DNA of 64,000 nucleotides from Thermodesulfovibrio aggregans (GCF_001514535.1 NZ_BCNO01000001.1:1-64000), one strand, 5' to 3'. Positions 24,705 to 33,287 are shown, numbered from the stretch's first letter. Numbers and translations: made by a program. Notes: generated by a model not told the origin, from the letters alone.

Positions 24705-25103
24705 GTGGAGGATTTCAGAATTCTTCTTGTTGATGATGAAGTTGATTTTGTAGAGACACTTTCTGAGAGACTATCTCTTAGGAAATATAATGTAAGGACT
24801 GTAAATTCAGCTGCTCAGGCAATGCCTTTGCTTTATAGTTTTAAACCTCATCTTGTTATACTTGATATAAGGATGCCCGAGATGAACGGAATAGAGTTTC
24901 TTAAATTAGTAAAAAAGCTCAATCCTTCAACAGAGGTTATAATGCTCACAGCTTATGGGAACATGAATTTTGTTGAAGAGGCTATGAAAAGCGGAGCAGT
25001 TGAGTATATAATTAAACCAATTGATATAAGAGAGCTTATAATAAAGATTGAAAGAATAAGAGAAAAAATTCAACAAAAGGGGGGAATATCAGATGTCAAA
25101 TGA
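24705..25103 (+). CDS. Single-domain response regulator
   Basis: A 132-residue receiver with acidic residues in LVDDEVDFVETL, phosphoacceptor Asp in LVILDIRMPEM, Thr in IMLTAYG and Lys in YIIKPIDIRE. It has no output domain. The start is GTG 24705. It overlaps the next receiver gene by 11 bp, giving two receivers in tandem at the end of the transporter operon, with no kinase gene in that operon. It belongs to the same receiver subfamily as the proteins at 25093, 27104 and 28192 (shared RL..R pattern after DDE). Confidence 0.9.
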   Translation: MEDFRILLVDDEVDFVETLSERLSLRKYNVRTVNSAAQAMPLLYSFKPHLVILDIRMPEMNGIEFLKLVKKLNPSTEVIMLTAYGNMNFVEEAMKSGAVEYIIKPIDIRELIIKIERIREKIQQKGGISDVK

Positions 25104-25536
25104 GGAACTTAAAGCCAATGTTTTACTTGTTGATGATGAGGAACAGTTTCTGAAAGTTGTCTCACAAAGGCTTGGCATGAGAGGACTTAAAGTAGAATCT
25201 GCAACAAGTGGCGATGAAGCAATTAAAAAGGCTGATCAGAAAGATTTTGATGCCATTGTTGTTGACCTTGTAATGCCAGGTAAAAGTGGAATAGAAGTTT
25301 TAAAGGAGATTAAGCAAAAACATCCTGATTTACAGATTATTATTCTTACAGGACATGGAACAGTTGAAGCAGGAGTTGAAGCAATAAAAGAAGGAGCAAT
25401 TGACTTCTTACAGAAACCTGTTGATTTTGAAAAACTTCTTCAGAAGATTTCTGAGGCTAAAAATAAGAGATTTCTTCTGATTGAGAAAAAGCATGAAGAA
25501 CATTTAAAGGAGATTCTTCAAAGCAAGCCCTGGTAA
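25093..25536 (+). CDS. Single-domain response regulator
   Basis: A 147-residue receiver with LVDDEEQFLKVV, Asp in AIVVDLVMPGKSG, Thr in IIILTGHG and Lys in FLQKPVDFEK. A short C-terminal helix (KRFLLIEKKHEEHLKEIL) extends beyond the domain. It is very similar in style to the receiver at 27104. It is the last gene of the operon that begins at 18478, followed by a strong terminator. Signal source and target are unknown. The kinases at 27566-33121 are the nearest candidates. Confidence 0.9.
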   Translation: MSNEELKANVLLVDDEEQFLKVVSQRLGMRGLKVESATSGDEAIKKADQKDFDAIVVDLVMPGKSGIEVLKEIKQKHPDLQIIILTGHGTVEAGVEAIKEGAIDFLQKPVDFEKLLQKISEAKNKRFLLIEKKHEEHLKEILQSKPW

Positions 25537-25543
25537 ATTGAGA

Positions 25544-25571
25544 GAGGAGGCTTATTAAGCCTCCTCCTTTT
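25544..25571. terminator. Intrinsic terminator shared by convergent genes
   Basis: GAGGAGGCT (25544-25552) pairs with AGCCTCCTC (25558-25566) around a 5-base loop, followed by CTTTT. It lies between the receiver ending at 25536 and the minus-strand gene ending at 25570, and can serve both. Confidence 0.8.
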
Positions 25572-25980
25572 AATGTCCTCCTACATGTAAAAGTCCTGAT
25601 GCAGCAAGTAGTAAAATCATACACTCAACAAGGGCAAAAATAAAGTAAGCTATATCCTTATTTTTGAGAAAAATAGGGAGAATTCTTATATAACAGATAA
25701 TTGTTATAGCACCAAGAAATGCTACAGGAACAAAGTTTAAAAAATCTCCTTTTGTAACCATGTTTAACCATGCCCAGCCAGGACTGATTCCTGCAGAAGC
25801 CAGGTATTCATGGGCTTTTAGCTTCCAGTATTTTGGCAGTTCAGATATAGGTATCTGAGGAGGAAGTATACCTGTTAAATAAATTATGAATGTAACAATA
25901 AGTAAAAGCAGTCCTATTTTCATTCCCCAGTCAAGCAGTTTTGCATAGGCAATCTGTTCTTCTTTAACATGTTTTGTCAT
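25570..25980 (-). CDS. Small membrane protein beside a TauE/SafE permease
   Basis: A 136-residue protein with about three hydrophobic helices (about 20-40, 85-105, 112-132), a cytoplasmic charged N-terminus and a His-containing C-terminus (LLHVGGH). The loop between helices 1 and 2 (PPQIPISELPKYWKLKAHEYL) should be external. I do not recognise a family with certainty. It starts 12 bp after the TauE/SafE gene on the same strand, with an AGGAGG-like site, and so is likely an accessory subunit of that exporter. Confidence 0.7.
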   Translation of the reverse strand: MTKHVKEEQIAYAKLLDWGMKIGLLLLIVTFIIYLTGILPPQIPISELPKYWKLKAHEYLASAGISPGWAWLNMVTKGDFLNFVPVAFLGAITIICYIRILPIFLKNKDIAYFIFALVECMILLLAASGLLHVGGH

Positions 25981-25992
25981 CTGTTAACCTCC

Positions 25993-26937
25993 TTATTTCC
26001 ATACTCCAAGTCCTTTAAGCAGGGCTCTTACACCTGCAAAAAGAAGCATGGCGATAACAATGTATCTGACTACTTTTGGTTTTGCAACAGCGAGGATTCT
26101 CACGCCCACCACGGAACCAAGCATAATTCCCACAATACTTGGAGCAACCATCATCGGTAAGACTGCACCATTGTTAAGATAAATCCATGCTGCGGATGTG
26201 TCTGTTATAGAAAGAAGAAACTTACTTGTAGCAACTGAAACTTTAAGAGGAGCACCCATCAGGAGATTTAAAACAGGAACATTTGCCCAGCCTGCACCAA
26301 GACCAAACATGCCTGCCATTATTCCTATGGCTATGAAAAGTAAAAGAGCCTGTGGTGTTCTGTGAACCTTCCATTCAATTTCCTTACCTGTTGATATCTC
26401 ATGATAGATACCGTTTATTTTTAATGCCTGTGATAGAGCATCTGCTTTTTGCACTTCAGGGTATTCAGATTTTTTTGCAAGGAGCATAATTGCTACAATC
26501 ATAAGAATCGTTGCACCAAGTGCAATATTTACAATATGAGGAGGCAAAGCCAGTCCTATCATAGCACCTACAATTGCAGAAGCTGAAGCTATTAAAGCAA
26601 GAGGAATTGCAAGCCTTAAATCTGCAAACCCTCTTTTTAAAAGTCCAGGACCTGCTGCAAGAGCTCCTGCCAGAGCCACAAAAAGCCCGGCACCTCTTAC
26701 AAAGTCCATATTAAATGGGAAAAATCCTCCCACTATTGGAACAAATAAAACACCACCACCAACTCCTCCCAATACAGCTAAAACTCCAAGTATGAATGTT
26801 ACAATAAATAAAATCAAGGGCCATGCCCACCACGGCATTGAACTGTCTGTTGGAGTTGATGTTTCTGCATAGACCGGGTTGATAATTAAAATGGAAAATA
26901 GAAGAAGAACAACAATCCCGAGAGTTCTTATTTTCAT
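25993..26937 (-). CDS. TauE/SafE-family sulfite/organosulfonate exporter
   Basis: About 314 residues. A signal-like first helix (residues 6-24) is followed by the two repeated TauE halves: GVLAVLGGVGGGVLFVPIV (first) and AGMFGLGAGWANVPVLNLLMG (second). The domain is split by a cytoplasmic loop of about 45 residues (KKSEYPEVQKADALSQALK). The frame stays open upstream to 27285, but that part overlaps the divergent receiver gene. ATG 26937 has AGGAGG 6 bp before it and gives a normal N-terminus. Family members export sulfite, sulfoacetate or similar sulfur anions, fitting a sulfur-metabolising host. Confidence 0.87.
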   Translation of the reverse strand: MKIRTLGIVVLLLFSILIINPVYAETSTPTDSSMPWWAWPLILFIVTFILGVLAVLGGVGGGVLFVPIVGGFFPFNMDFVRGAGLFVALAGALAAGPGLLKRGFADLRLAIPLALIASASAIVGAMIGLALPPHIVNIALGATILMIVAIMLLAKKSEYPEVQKADALSQALKINGIYHEISTGKEIEWKVHRTPQALLLFIAIGIMAGMFGLGAGWANVPVLNLLMGAPLKVSVATSKFLLSITDTSAAWIYLNNGAVLPMMVAPSIVGIMLGSVVGVRILAVAKPKVVRYIVIAMLLFAGVRALLKGLGVWK

Positions 26938-27103
26938 TCTAACCTCCTGACTTTTTAAATATAAGATTATAAAATTATTACATAAATGATCTAAAAAAAT
27001 GTTATTATAATTTTTTATAATGGGATAATTTATAATTTCTTTACATTTTTCTGAATTTTTTTTAATATTTTTAAAAGACCCAAAAATTATCAGGAGGTAA
27101 AAA

Positions 27104-27562
27104 ATGGGAAGACAGATGAGAGTTTTGCTGGTAGATGACGAAGTTGAGTTTGTTAAAACTCTTGCAAAAAGACTTGAGATGAGAGAGCTTAAACCGGACA
27201 CTGTATACAGCGGTGAAGAAGCAATAAAATATGCAGAAGAACAGGAGCCAGATGTTATAGTTCTTGACCTCAGAATGCCCGGCATGGATGGAATAGAGGT
27301 TCTTAGACAGATAAGACAGGCATATCCTACAACTCAGGTTATAATTCTTACAGCTCATGGAACCGAAAAAGATCAGGAAGAAGCTCAAAAACTTGGTGCT
27401 TATGAATTTTTAAGAAAACCAGTTGATATTGAAACTCTGATGGATAAAATCAAAGGTGCCTATCAGAGAAAACTTGAACTTACCATGTCTGCTATTGCCT
27501 TTGCCGAAGAAGGAGAGTTTGACACAGCAAGAAAAATTATGGAAAACAAAGAGGAAAAATAA
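27104..27562 (+). CDS. Response regulator with C-terminal FAE motif
   Basis: A 152-residue protein. The receiver (about 5-122) has LVDDEVEFVKTL, Asp in VIVLDLRMPGMDG, Thr in IILTAHG and Lys in FLRKPVDIET. After it, residues about 127-148 read TMSAIAFAEEGEFDTARKIM. The same short motif occurs in the 55-residue protein at 33288 and at the N-terminus of the protein at 35648, so the tail is a discrete module and not just a linker. The gene is divergent from the TauE/SafE gene and convergent with the degenerate kinase (3 bp apart). AGGAGG precedes the ATG. Confidence 0.88.
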   Translation: MGRQMRVLLVDDEVEFVKTLAKRLEMRELKPDTVYSGEEAIKYAEEQEPDVIVLDLRMPGMDGIEVLRQIRQAYPTTQVIILTAHGTEKDQEEAQKLGAYEFLRKPVDIETLMDKIKGAYQRKLELTMSAIAFAEEGEFDTARKIMENKEEK

Positions 27563-27565
27563 AAG

Positions 27566-28195
27566 TTAAATCGGTATCTCAATTATAATTGTTTTCTCAT
27601 TGGCAGATATTTTTATACTGGTAACTGATGCAATCTCCTGAACTGTTGAGATTGACCAGATTTCGTTTGTAAAAGTTTCGTTGAATTCTCCAGTGTATTG
27701 TATTTTCAATTTTATTAAATTATTCTCTGATGAAGCTGTGACCGTAATATTTGTATCAGGTCTGGATTTTTTCAAAAAAGTGTCAATAGCATAGAATATT
27801 ACAAACTGCAACAAAAAGGGTGAATTATTTATATCAGGAAGATTTGAAGGTAAATCATATTTGAGAGCAACTTTTTTTCTGTTTGAGTATCTTCTTAGAA
27901 GTTCAAAAAGCTCTTCAATAATTGAGTTTAATTTAAAGCTGGTTTTTAAACTATCCATTCTGTGCGCAAATCTATTGAAATAATTAATGAAACTAACACT
28001 TCTATTTATCTGGTTTTCAATTGCCTCAATACTTTCCAGAACATAGGGCATTTCCTTTTTATCAATTGATTTTTTGCCTTTGCATATATCACTTATAAGT
28101 CCTGCAGACTCTTTTATTAATGCAAGATGGTTATTGATTTCATGAGTAAAATCAGCAATAATCTTACCTATAAAAGCAATAGGTTTTTCTATCAT
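27566..28195 (-). CDS. Degenerate histidine kinase (HisKA with non-canonical ATPase part)
   Basis: A 209-residue protein. The N-terminus is a HisKA-like helix pair with a plausible phosphoacceptor in FTHEINNHLALIKES (about His18), resembling the H box of the kinase at 28566. The following domain has the spacing of a HATPase, but the N box is lost (FVIFYAIDTF) and no DxGxG or GxGLG box is visible where they should be. It probably cannot bind ATP. It may act as a phosphotransfer or inhibitory partner. Its start overlaps the upstream receiver by 4 bp, placing it last in the kinase operon. Confidence 0.72.
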   Translation of the reverse strand: MIEKPIAFIGKIIADFTHEINNHLALIKESAGLISDICKGKKSIDKKEMPYVLESIEAIENQINRSVSFINYFNRFAHRMDSLKTSFKLNSIIEELFELLRRYSNRKKVALKYDLPSNLPDINNSPFLLQFVIFYAIDTFLKKSRPDTNITVTASSENNLIKLKIQYTGEFNETFTNEIWSISTVQEIASVTSIKISANEKTIIIEIPI

Positions 28196-28569
28196 TTTAT
28201 GTCCTCCTTTTTAATTTTTGCACTTTCAATTTTTGAGACCAAATCTTCAATATCTACAGGCTTTATCAGATAATCAAATGCTCCATGCATGAGGCTTTTA
28301 TTTATTTTTTCATTATCTCCATAGCCTGAAAGCATTATTACCTGAATAGATGAATTTATTTCTTTTATTTTTTTCAAAACTTCCAATCCATCCATATCAG
28401 GCAATCCAATATCCAAAATAACAACATCTGGTATTTCATTTAAAAATTTAACAGCATCTGAATATTTGGTTACTCCAGTTGCATCATATCCTCTCAAATT
28501 TAGTCTTTCTGTTAATGTTGATACCAGCTCAAATTCGTCATCAATAATCAATACCTTTGCTTTACTCAT
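28192..28569 (-). CDS. Single-domain response regulator
   Basis: A 125-residue receiver with LIIDDEFELVSTL, Asp in VVILDIGLPDMDG, Thr/Ser region VIMLSGYG and Lys in YLIKPVDIED. It has no output domain. The position of the usual Thr is Ser, a common conservative change. It lies between two kinase genes and overlaps both by 4 bp, a layout suited to a phosphorelay: kinase at 28566 to this receiver to the degenerate His protein at 27566. Confidence 0.9.
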   Translation of the reverse strand: MSKAKVLIIDDEFELVSTLTERLNLRGYDATGVTKYSDAVKFLNEIPDVVILDIGLPDMDGLEVLKKIKEINSSIQVIMLSGYGDNEKINKSLMHGAFDYLIKPVDIEDLVSKIESAKIKKEDIK

Positions 28570-30266
28570 TTTATTTCCTCCACTTCAGGATATACAGGTA
28601 TTTCTATTGTAAAAATAGTTCCTTTTCCCTCTTCGCTCTGTACAGTAATATCACCTCCGAGTTTTTTTATTATTCCATAGGAAATATACAGCCCCAATCC
28701 TGTACCTTTTTTCTTTGTAGTATAAAAAGGCTCAAATATATGTTTCAGTTTATCTTTTGGAATGCCATGTCCATTGTCTTTGATAGAGATTTTTATATGG
28801 TTTTTATCGCTTAATCTTGTCATAATTTCTATTGTTCCACCTATATCAACAGCATCAACAGCATTATTGATTATATTCAATAAAACTTGCTGTAGCTGTC
28901 CTTTGTCTGTTGTAATTTTGGGTAAGTCTTCCTGAAATTCATAAACTATATTAATCCCTTTGTTATGAATTTCTTTTTCTATGAATCCGACAACTTCCTG
29001 TATGGCTTCGTTAATATTAAATTCCTCTCTTGCTTTGTCAATTCTTTTTGAAAAACTTAAAAGTCTATGTGTTATGGTTTTACACCTTGTTACACTATCC
29101 TGTATAGAACTTACAAGCTGTAGGAACTTTTCTTTATTCTGCGAAGGGTCTCCATACTCAAGTAGATCTTTCATTAATCCTGCCTTTTCATTTATTATTG
29201 CAAGAGGATTGTTAATTTCATGAGCAACACCTGCTGCAAGTCTACCAATAGATGCGAGTTTATCAGCATGCTCTGCATTTGCGATTGCGATTTCCCTTTC
29301 ATGATCAGCTTTTCGAACCCTGTTTACTAAATTATTTATTGAAGTTGTTATAACAAAGAAAATTATAGCAATACTCAGAAGACTTATCATTGTTACTTCT
29401 TTTGTAAAGAAAGTAGGAATTTTAGCATAGGGTTTGGAACATATTGTTGTTAAAAGTATCCATGGAGTTTCTCTAATGGAAGTATAGGCAATGTAAGCCT
29501 GTTTTTTATTCAGTTCAACATCATAAATTTTTATCCTGTCTGATTCTCTTTCTATGATAATATTAAGTTTTAGTGGTTCAAGAGCATTTCCGAAATACTT
29601 GGAGTTAGTTTGAAGTATAAGTTGTTTATTTATAAGAAATACATCATCCTGTGAGCCGATTTCAAGATTTGAAATAAGTTTCTGTAGAATATCCATATTT
29701 ATGGAAACTCTCAAAAGCCAAAAATCACCACCGGAAGGCATTTCTTTTTTTATTATTATTGAAAAATGCGGAATTTTTCTGTAACCAAGAAAAACATCTG
29801 TAACATAATCACTTTTCAGCGTCATCTCTTTAAACCACTCTGTTTGTGAATAGTCTTTTCCTTTAAGTTGATAAGGTCCTACATAAAGAGTCTGTATACC
29901 ATTACTGTTTATGATTCCCATATCAATAATTCCCTCAAATTCTCTTTTAAAATTTGAAAATAATTGGAAAAATTTCTTCTCATCTGAGAAATACTCCTGA
30001 GGATATGAACTTACGATAAATTTAAGAGCAGATTTCCGTTCAGAAATAAAAAATTCAAGAGAATGCCTTGTTTCCTCCATCTGCCACCTGAGATTGTTTT
30101 TGAATTCGTCATGAACTATTTCGTAAATCCAAAAATAAGTAATGGTTACTACAATCATAAGAGGAATTATGGCAAAGAATGTGTTAAAAAGAATTAGTCT
30201 GAATTTAAGATAAAAGTATCTATCTTCGGTGAGCTTTGTAATAAATTGTTTGATAAAATTAAACAT
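28566..30266 (-). CDS. Membrane sensor histidine kinase with Cache-type sensor
   Basis: A 566-residue kinase with a first helix (about 26-50), a Cache-like extracytoplasmic domain (about 51-275, containing GKDYSQTEWFKEM and TSIRETPWILLTT) and a second helix (about 285-310). HisKA follows (RLAAGVAHEINNPLAI), then N box NIINNAVDAVDIGG, G1 DNGHGIP and G2 GTGLGLYISYG. All catalytic motifs are present. It is the third gene of the minus-strand operon 33121-27566. Its probable partners are the receiver just downstream and possibly the NtrC-type regulator upstream. Confidence 0.92.
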   Translation of the reverse strand: MFNFIKQFITKLTEDRYFYLKFRLILFNTFFAIIPLMIVVTITYFWIYEIVHDEFKNNLRWQMEETRHSLEFFISERKSALKFIVSSYPQEYFSDEKKFFQLFSNFKREFEGIIDMGIINSNGIQTLYVGPYQLKGKDYSQTEWFKEMTLKSDYVTDVFLGYRKIPHFSIIIKKEMPSGGDFWLLRVSINMDILQKLISNLEIGSQDDVFLINKQLILQTNSKYFGNALEPLKLNIIIERESDRIKIYDVELNKKQAYIAYTSIRETPWILLTTICSKPYAKIPTFFTKEVTMISLLSIAIIFFVITTSINNLVNRVRKADHEREIAIANAEHADKLASIGRLAAGVAHEINNPLAIINEKAGLMKDLLEYGDPSQNKEKFLQLVSSIQDSVTRCKTITHRLLSFSKRIDKAREEFNINEAIQEVVGFIEKEIHNKGINIVYEFQEDLPKITTDKGQLQQVLLNIINNAVDAVDIGGTIEIMTRLSDKNHIKISIKDNGHGIPKDKLKHIFEPFYTTKKKGTGLGLYISYGIIKKLGGDITVQSEEGKGTIFTIEIPVYPEVEEIK

Positions 30267-30309
30267 TTTTTAAATTATAGCAGATTTCAATGAGTAGAAC
30301 AAATTTCGA

Positions 30310-31656
30310 TTAATCTTCTATACCATAATTTTTCAATTTTCTCCAGAGAGAGACCCTGTCAATTCCAAGTATCTGTGCTGCAAGTGTTTTGTTGTTGCCA
30401 ACTTCCTTTAAAACCCACATTATATATTCCTTTTCCAGTTCATCAAGTGTCATAAATTTTCCTTCTTTTTTTGTAAGTATCTGGATTTTTAAGTCTTTTA
30501 AGTCATCTGGAAGATGTTCAATCTCAATTTGAGAGGAATTACAAAGAACAACAGCTCTTTCAATAATATTTTCAAGCTCTCTTACATTCCCCGGATATTC
30601 ATAGTTTATAAGAAGATTCATTGCTTCATCTGAAATCTTCATTACGTCCTTTTTCATAATAAGAGAGTATTTTTTCACAAAATACGAAACCAGCAGAGGA
30701 ATATCATCTTTTCTTTCTCTTAAAGATGGAATTTCAAAGTTGACCACATTTAATCTGTAATAAAGGTCTTCTCTAAAGTTCCCTTTTTTAACCTCTTCAC
30801 GAATATCCCTGTTTGTAGCTGCTATGAATCTCACATCTACTTTGATTGGTTCTATGCCTCCAAGTCTGAAAAACTCTTTTTCCTGAATAACCCTGAGAAG
30901 TTTTGCCTGCATTGTTGGAGACATCTCTGTTATTTCATCAAGGAATAGAGTGCCTGAGGATGCTATTTCAATCAATCCTTTTTTCAATGTTGTAGCTCCT
31001 GTAAATGCTCCTTTTTCATGTCCAAAAAGCTCATTGGAAAGAAGTTCCTCAGTAAAAGCTCCGCAGTTTATCGCAATAAAAGGGCTATTTTTTCTTAAAG
31101 AGTTTAAATGGATATATCTTGCAATAAGCTCTTTACCTGTGCCAGACTCACCTGTTATAAGAACATTACAATCTGAAGGAGCTATCTGTCGTGCTGTTTT
31201 TAAAAGATTTAACATTTTGCTGTTTTGAGTGATTATGGTGACTTTTTCGTGTAAATCAAGTTGTTCTTTTAGTTTTTTTACTTCCTTTTTAAGGTTTGTT
31301 TTTTCAGAAGCTTCTTTTATAATCTTTCTTATAATATCTAATTTGAAAGGCTTTGCAATATAATAAAAAGCTCCCTGCCTCATTGCTTCAACAGCATTTT
31401 CAACAGTGGCATAACCTGTTATCATTATTACTTCTACATCTGGATAGAGACTTTTACACTTTCTTAATATTTCAAATCCATCAACTTTTTCCATTTTTAT
31501 ATCTGTTAAAACTATATCAAACTGTTGTTTTTCAATGAGTTTTAAAGCTTCTACTCCATTATCGGTAGCAGTTACTTCATAACCTTCTTTTTTTAAGACA
31601 TGCTCAAGATTTTTTAAGGTTATTTTTTCATCATCCACTACAAGAATGTTTGTCAT
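30310..31656 (-). CDS. NtrC-family sigma-54-dependent response regulator
   Basis: A 448-residue activator. The receiver (about 3-118) has Asp52 as phosphoacceptor (IVLTDIKME), Thr80 and Lys102. The AAA+ domain has Walker A GESGTGKE (169-176), the sigma-54 contact loop GAFTGA (216-221), Walker B GTLFLDEI (about 235-242) and the Arg-rich sensor II region (NVRELENIIERAVV). A Fis-type helix-turn-helix closes the protein (LAAQILGIDRVSLWRKL). It should activate sigma-54 promoters. A good one lies at 33231, with palindromic sites upstream. Its receiver is strikingly like the one inserted into the Lon protein at 33491. Confidence 0.95.
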   Translation of the reverse strand: MTNILVVDDEKITLKNLEHVLKKEGYEVTATDNGVEALKLIEKQQFDIVLTDIKMEKVDGFEILRKCKSLYPDVEVIMITGYATVENAVEAMRQGAFYYIAKPFKLDIIRKIIKEASEKTNLKKEVKKLKEQLDLHEKVTIITQNSKMLNLLKTARQIAPSDCNVLITGESGTGKELIARYIHLNSLRKNSPFIAINCGAFTEELLSNELFGHEKGAFTGATTLKKGLIEIASSGTLFLDEITEMSPTMQAKLLRVIQEKEFFRLGGIEPIKVDVRFIAATNRDIREEVKKGNFREDLYYRLNVVNFEIPSLRERKDDIPLLVSYFVKKYSLIMKKDVMKISDEAMNLLINYEYPGNVRELENIIERAVVLCNSSQIEIEHLPDDLKDLKIQILTKKEGKFMTLDELEKEYIMWVLKEVGNNKTLAAQILGIDRVSLWRKLKNYGIED

Positions 31657-31660
31657 TTTT

Positions 31661-33121
31661 TTATTCCTTTGGCAGCATTACTATAAATGTTGTTCCTTTG
31701 CCGATTTCACTATCAACACATATACATCCATCATGTTCTTTAATCAGTTCCTGAGTTATAAAAAGTCCTAAGCCTGAACCTTTACCTTCCTTCGTAGTAA
31801 AAAAAGGTTCAAATATTTTTGGTAAAATTTCAGGAGGGATACCCTGTCCAGTATCTTTAACTTCAATAGAAATAAATTCTTTATTGCATGTGAGCCCTCC
31901 CACGCATTTACCTTCATTTTTTAGAGAGAGATATCTATCAAAAATTTCATCTCTGTATGAGTAAGCCTTTATTTTTACCTCTGCTTCGCTTCCAGATGCC
32001 TGAATAGCATTTTTAATAAGATTTAAAAGTGCCTGCTGTATTCTCTGCTTGTCTGCATAAATTAAAAGATTATTTTCTACCTCAATACTTAAGTTAATTT
32101 TTGTTGGAATTTCACCTTTGATTAAAATTATTGTTTCATCAATTAAATTCCGGACTGAAATAGTTTCTTTTTTCAGTTCCTTTCTTCTTGAGAAATCGAG
32201 TATTGTTCTGATAATATTTTTTGCCCTTTCTGTTTGTGATTCAATTGCCTGAAGAAGTTCTTTTTTATATTTAGTATCAGCCTCTTCAATTTCTTCAATC
32301 AGTATTTGGCAGGAAGTTGATATATTTGACAGAGGATTATTTAATTCGTGGGCAATTCCAGAAAGAAGTGTTCCGAGGGAGGAGAGTTTCTCTGCCTGAA
32401 TCAGTTGTTTTTGTTTGATCTGTAATTCATGAAACATTTTATTAAAGGTTTCAACCAGAGACTTAATTTCTTTATCAGAAGACTTAATCTGAATAGGATT
32501 CATCTTCCCTTCTGCAATTTCTTTTATTTGTGATTCAAGCTCTTTTAGAGGTTTTATAATTATTCTTGTGAGGGTTAAACCAAAAGAAATAAAAGGTATG
32601 ACAAAAAAGATGTATATCAGTAAAAAACTGTATTTGATAATATTGTCAAGATTTTTTTTAATTATTTTCTGTTCGGTATTTTTTATATTTTCTGCGATGT
32701 TTATAAGAAGTTTGCCTTTTTCTCTTATTCCCTGTTCAAGTGTGATAGCCTGAGACGAATGGATTTTTTCTTTTAATTTGAGCATCATATTTTCATACTC
32801 TTGTAAGGTATTGTAAAGATTTTCTACTTCTCTATGGATTTTCAAACCTTCAAACTTTTCTTTTGTTATACTTTCTTTTATGAACTTAATATAGGTTAAG
32901 TTTTCCTTATAGTCTTTTTCATTGCGATACAGAAAGAAGTTTTTTTCTGTTCTTCTTATTTCCAGAACAGCCTCATACAAATTTGAGATGCTTTCTTGAA
33001 GTTCTATTTTTTGAGCAATTAACCTGATTTCTGACAAAAAAACTCCTGATATAATAATAGTTACCAATATCCCGGCAATATAGAAAAACATTATTTTTTT
33101 AGCAATACTTTTTGGAAACAT
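31661..33121 (-). CDS. Membrane sensor histidine kinase with HAMP domain, NtrB partner
   Basis: A 486-residue kinase with two helices (about 9-29 and 165-190) enclosing an all-helical extracytoplasmic sensor, then HAMP (about 190-245). HisKA follows (LLSGIAHELNNPLSN), N box NLIKNAIQASG, G1 DTGQGIP and G2 GSGLGL. A short cysteine-bearing insert (EGKCVGGLTCNKEF) lies before G1. It is followed after 4 bp by the NtrC-type gene, its evident partner. First gene of the minus-strand operon, divergent from the 55-residue protein gene. Confidence 0.92.
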   Translation of the reverse strand: MFPKSIAKKIMFFYIAGILVTIIISGVFLSEIRLIAQKIELQESISNLYEAVLEIRRTEKNFFLYRNEKDYKENLTYIKFIKESITKEKFEGLKIHREVENLYNTLQEYENMMLKLKEKIHSSQAITLEQGIREKGKLLINIAENIKNTEQKIIKKNLDNIIKYSFLLIYIFFVIPFISFGLTLTRIIIKPLKELESQIKEIAEGKMNPIQIKSSDKEIKSLVETFNKMFHELQIKQKQLIQAEKLSSLGTLLSGIAHELNNPLSNISTSCQILIEEIEEADTKYKKELLQAIESQTERAKNIIRTILDFSRRKELKKETISVRNLIDETIILIKGEIPTKINLSIEVENNLLIYADKQRIQQALLNLIKNAIQASGSEAEVKIKAYSYRDEIFDRYLSLKNEGKCVGGLTCNKEFISIEVKDTGQGIPPEILPKIFEPFFTTKEGKGSGLGLFITQELIKEHDGCICVDSEIGKGTTFIVMLPKE

Positions 33122-33143
33122 AGTCTAATTTAAAATATATTAA

Positions 33144-33156
33144 TTGCAAAATGCAA
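33144..33156. promoter_or_regulatory. Candidate activator site TTGCA-N3-TGCAA
   Basis: Perfect 13-bp palindrome TTGCAAAATGCAA, centred about 83 bp upstream of the -24 element at 33231, a normal distance for a sigma-54 enhancer. Near copies occur at 35507-35519 and 35528-35540, upstream of the other operon whose first product has the same FAE motif. Confidence 0.55.
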
Positions 33157-33230
33157 CAGCAAGTTTATCTTTGAAACATTCAGTTAAAGATGATATAGTT
33201 ATAAATTCAAATTTAGATAGATTTTTATAT

Positions 33231-33247
33231 TGGCATAAAAAATGCTT
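33231..33247 (+). promoter_or_regulatory. Sigma-54 promoter
   Basis: TGGCATAAAAAATGCTT has GG (33232-33233) and GC (33244-33245) separated by exactly 10 bases, matching the -24/-12 pattern TGGCAC-N5-TTGC. Predicted start near 33257, about 30 bp before the small gene at 33288. An NtrC-type activator is encoded nearby. Confidence 0.7.
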
Positions 33248-33287
33248 ATAATTATATATAATGAAAAAAATTTGAGGAGGTTAAAAA

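Noticed and set aside
18478-25536. DabAB-type inorganic carbon transporter
   Set aside because: The carbonic-anhydrase-like protein is only 236 residues and the transporters are SLC13 and IT types. No NuoL-like DabB or large DabA is present, so this is not a known Dab system.
26938-27285. Extended N-terminus of the TauE/SafE protein at 25993
   Set aside because: The extra 116 codons overlap the divergent receiver gene, look unlike a protein N-terminus, and ATG 26937 has a strong ribosome binding site and a proper signal-like helix.
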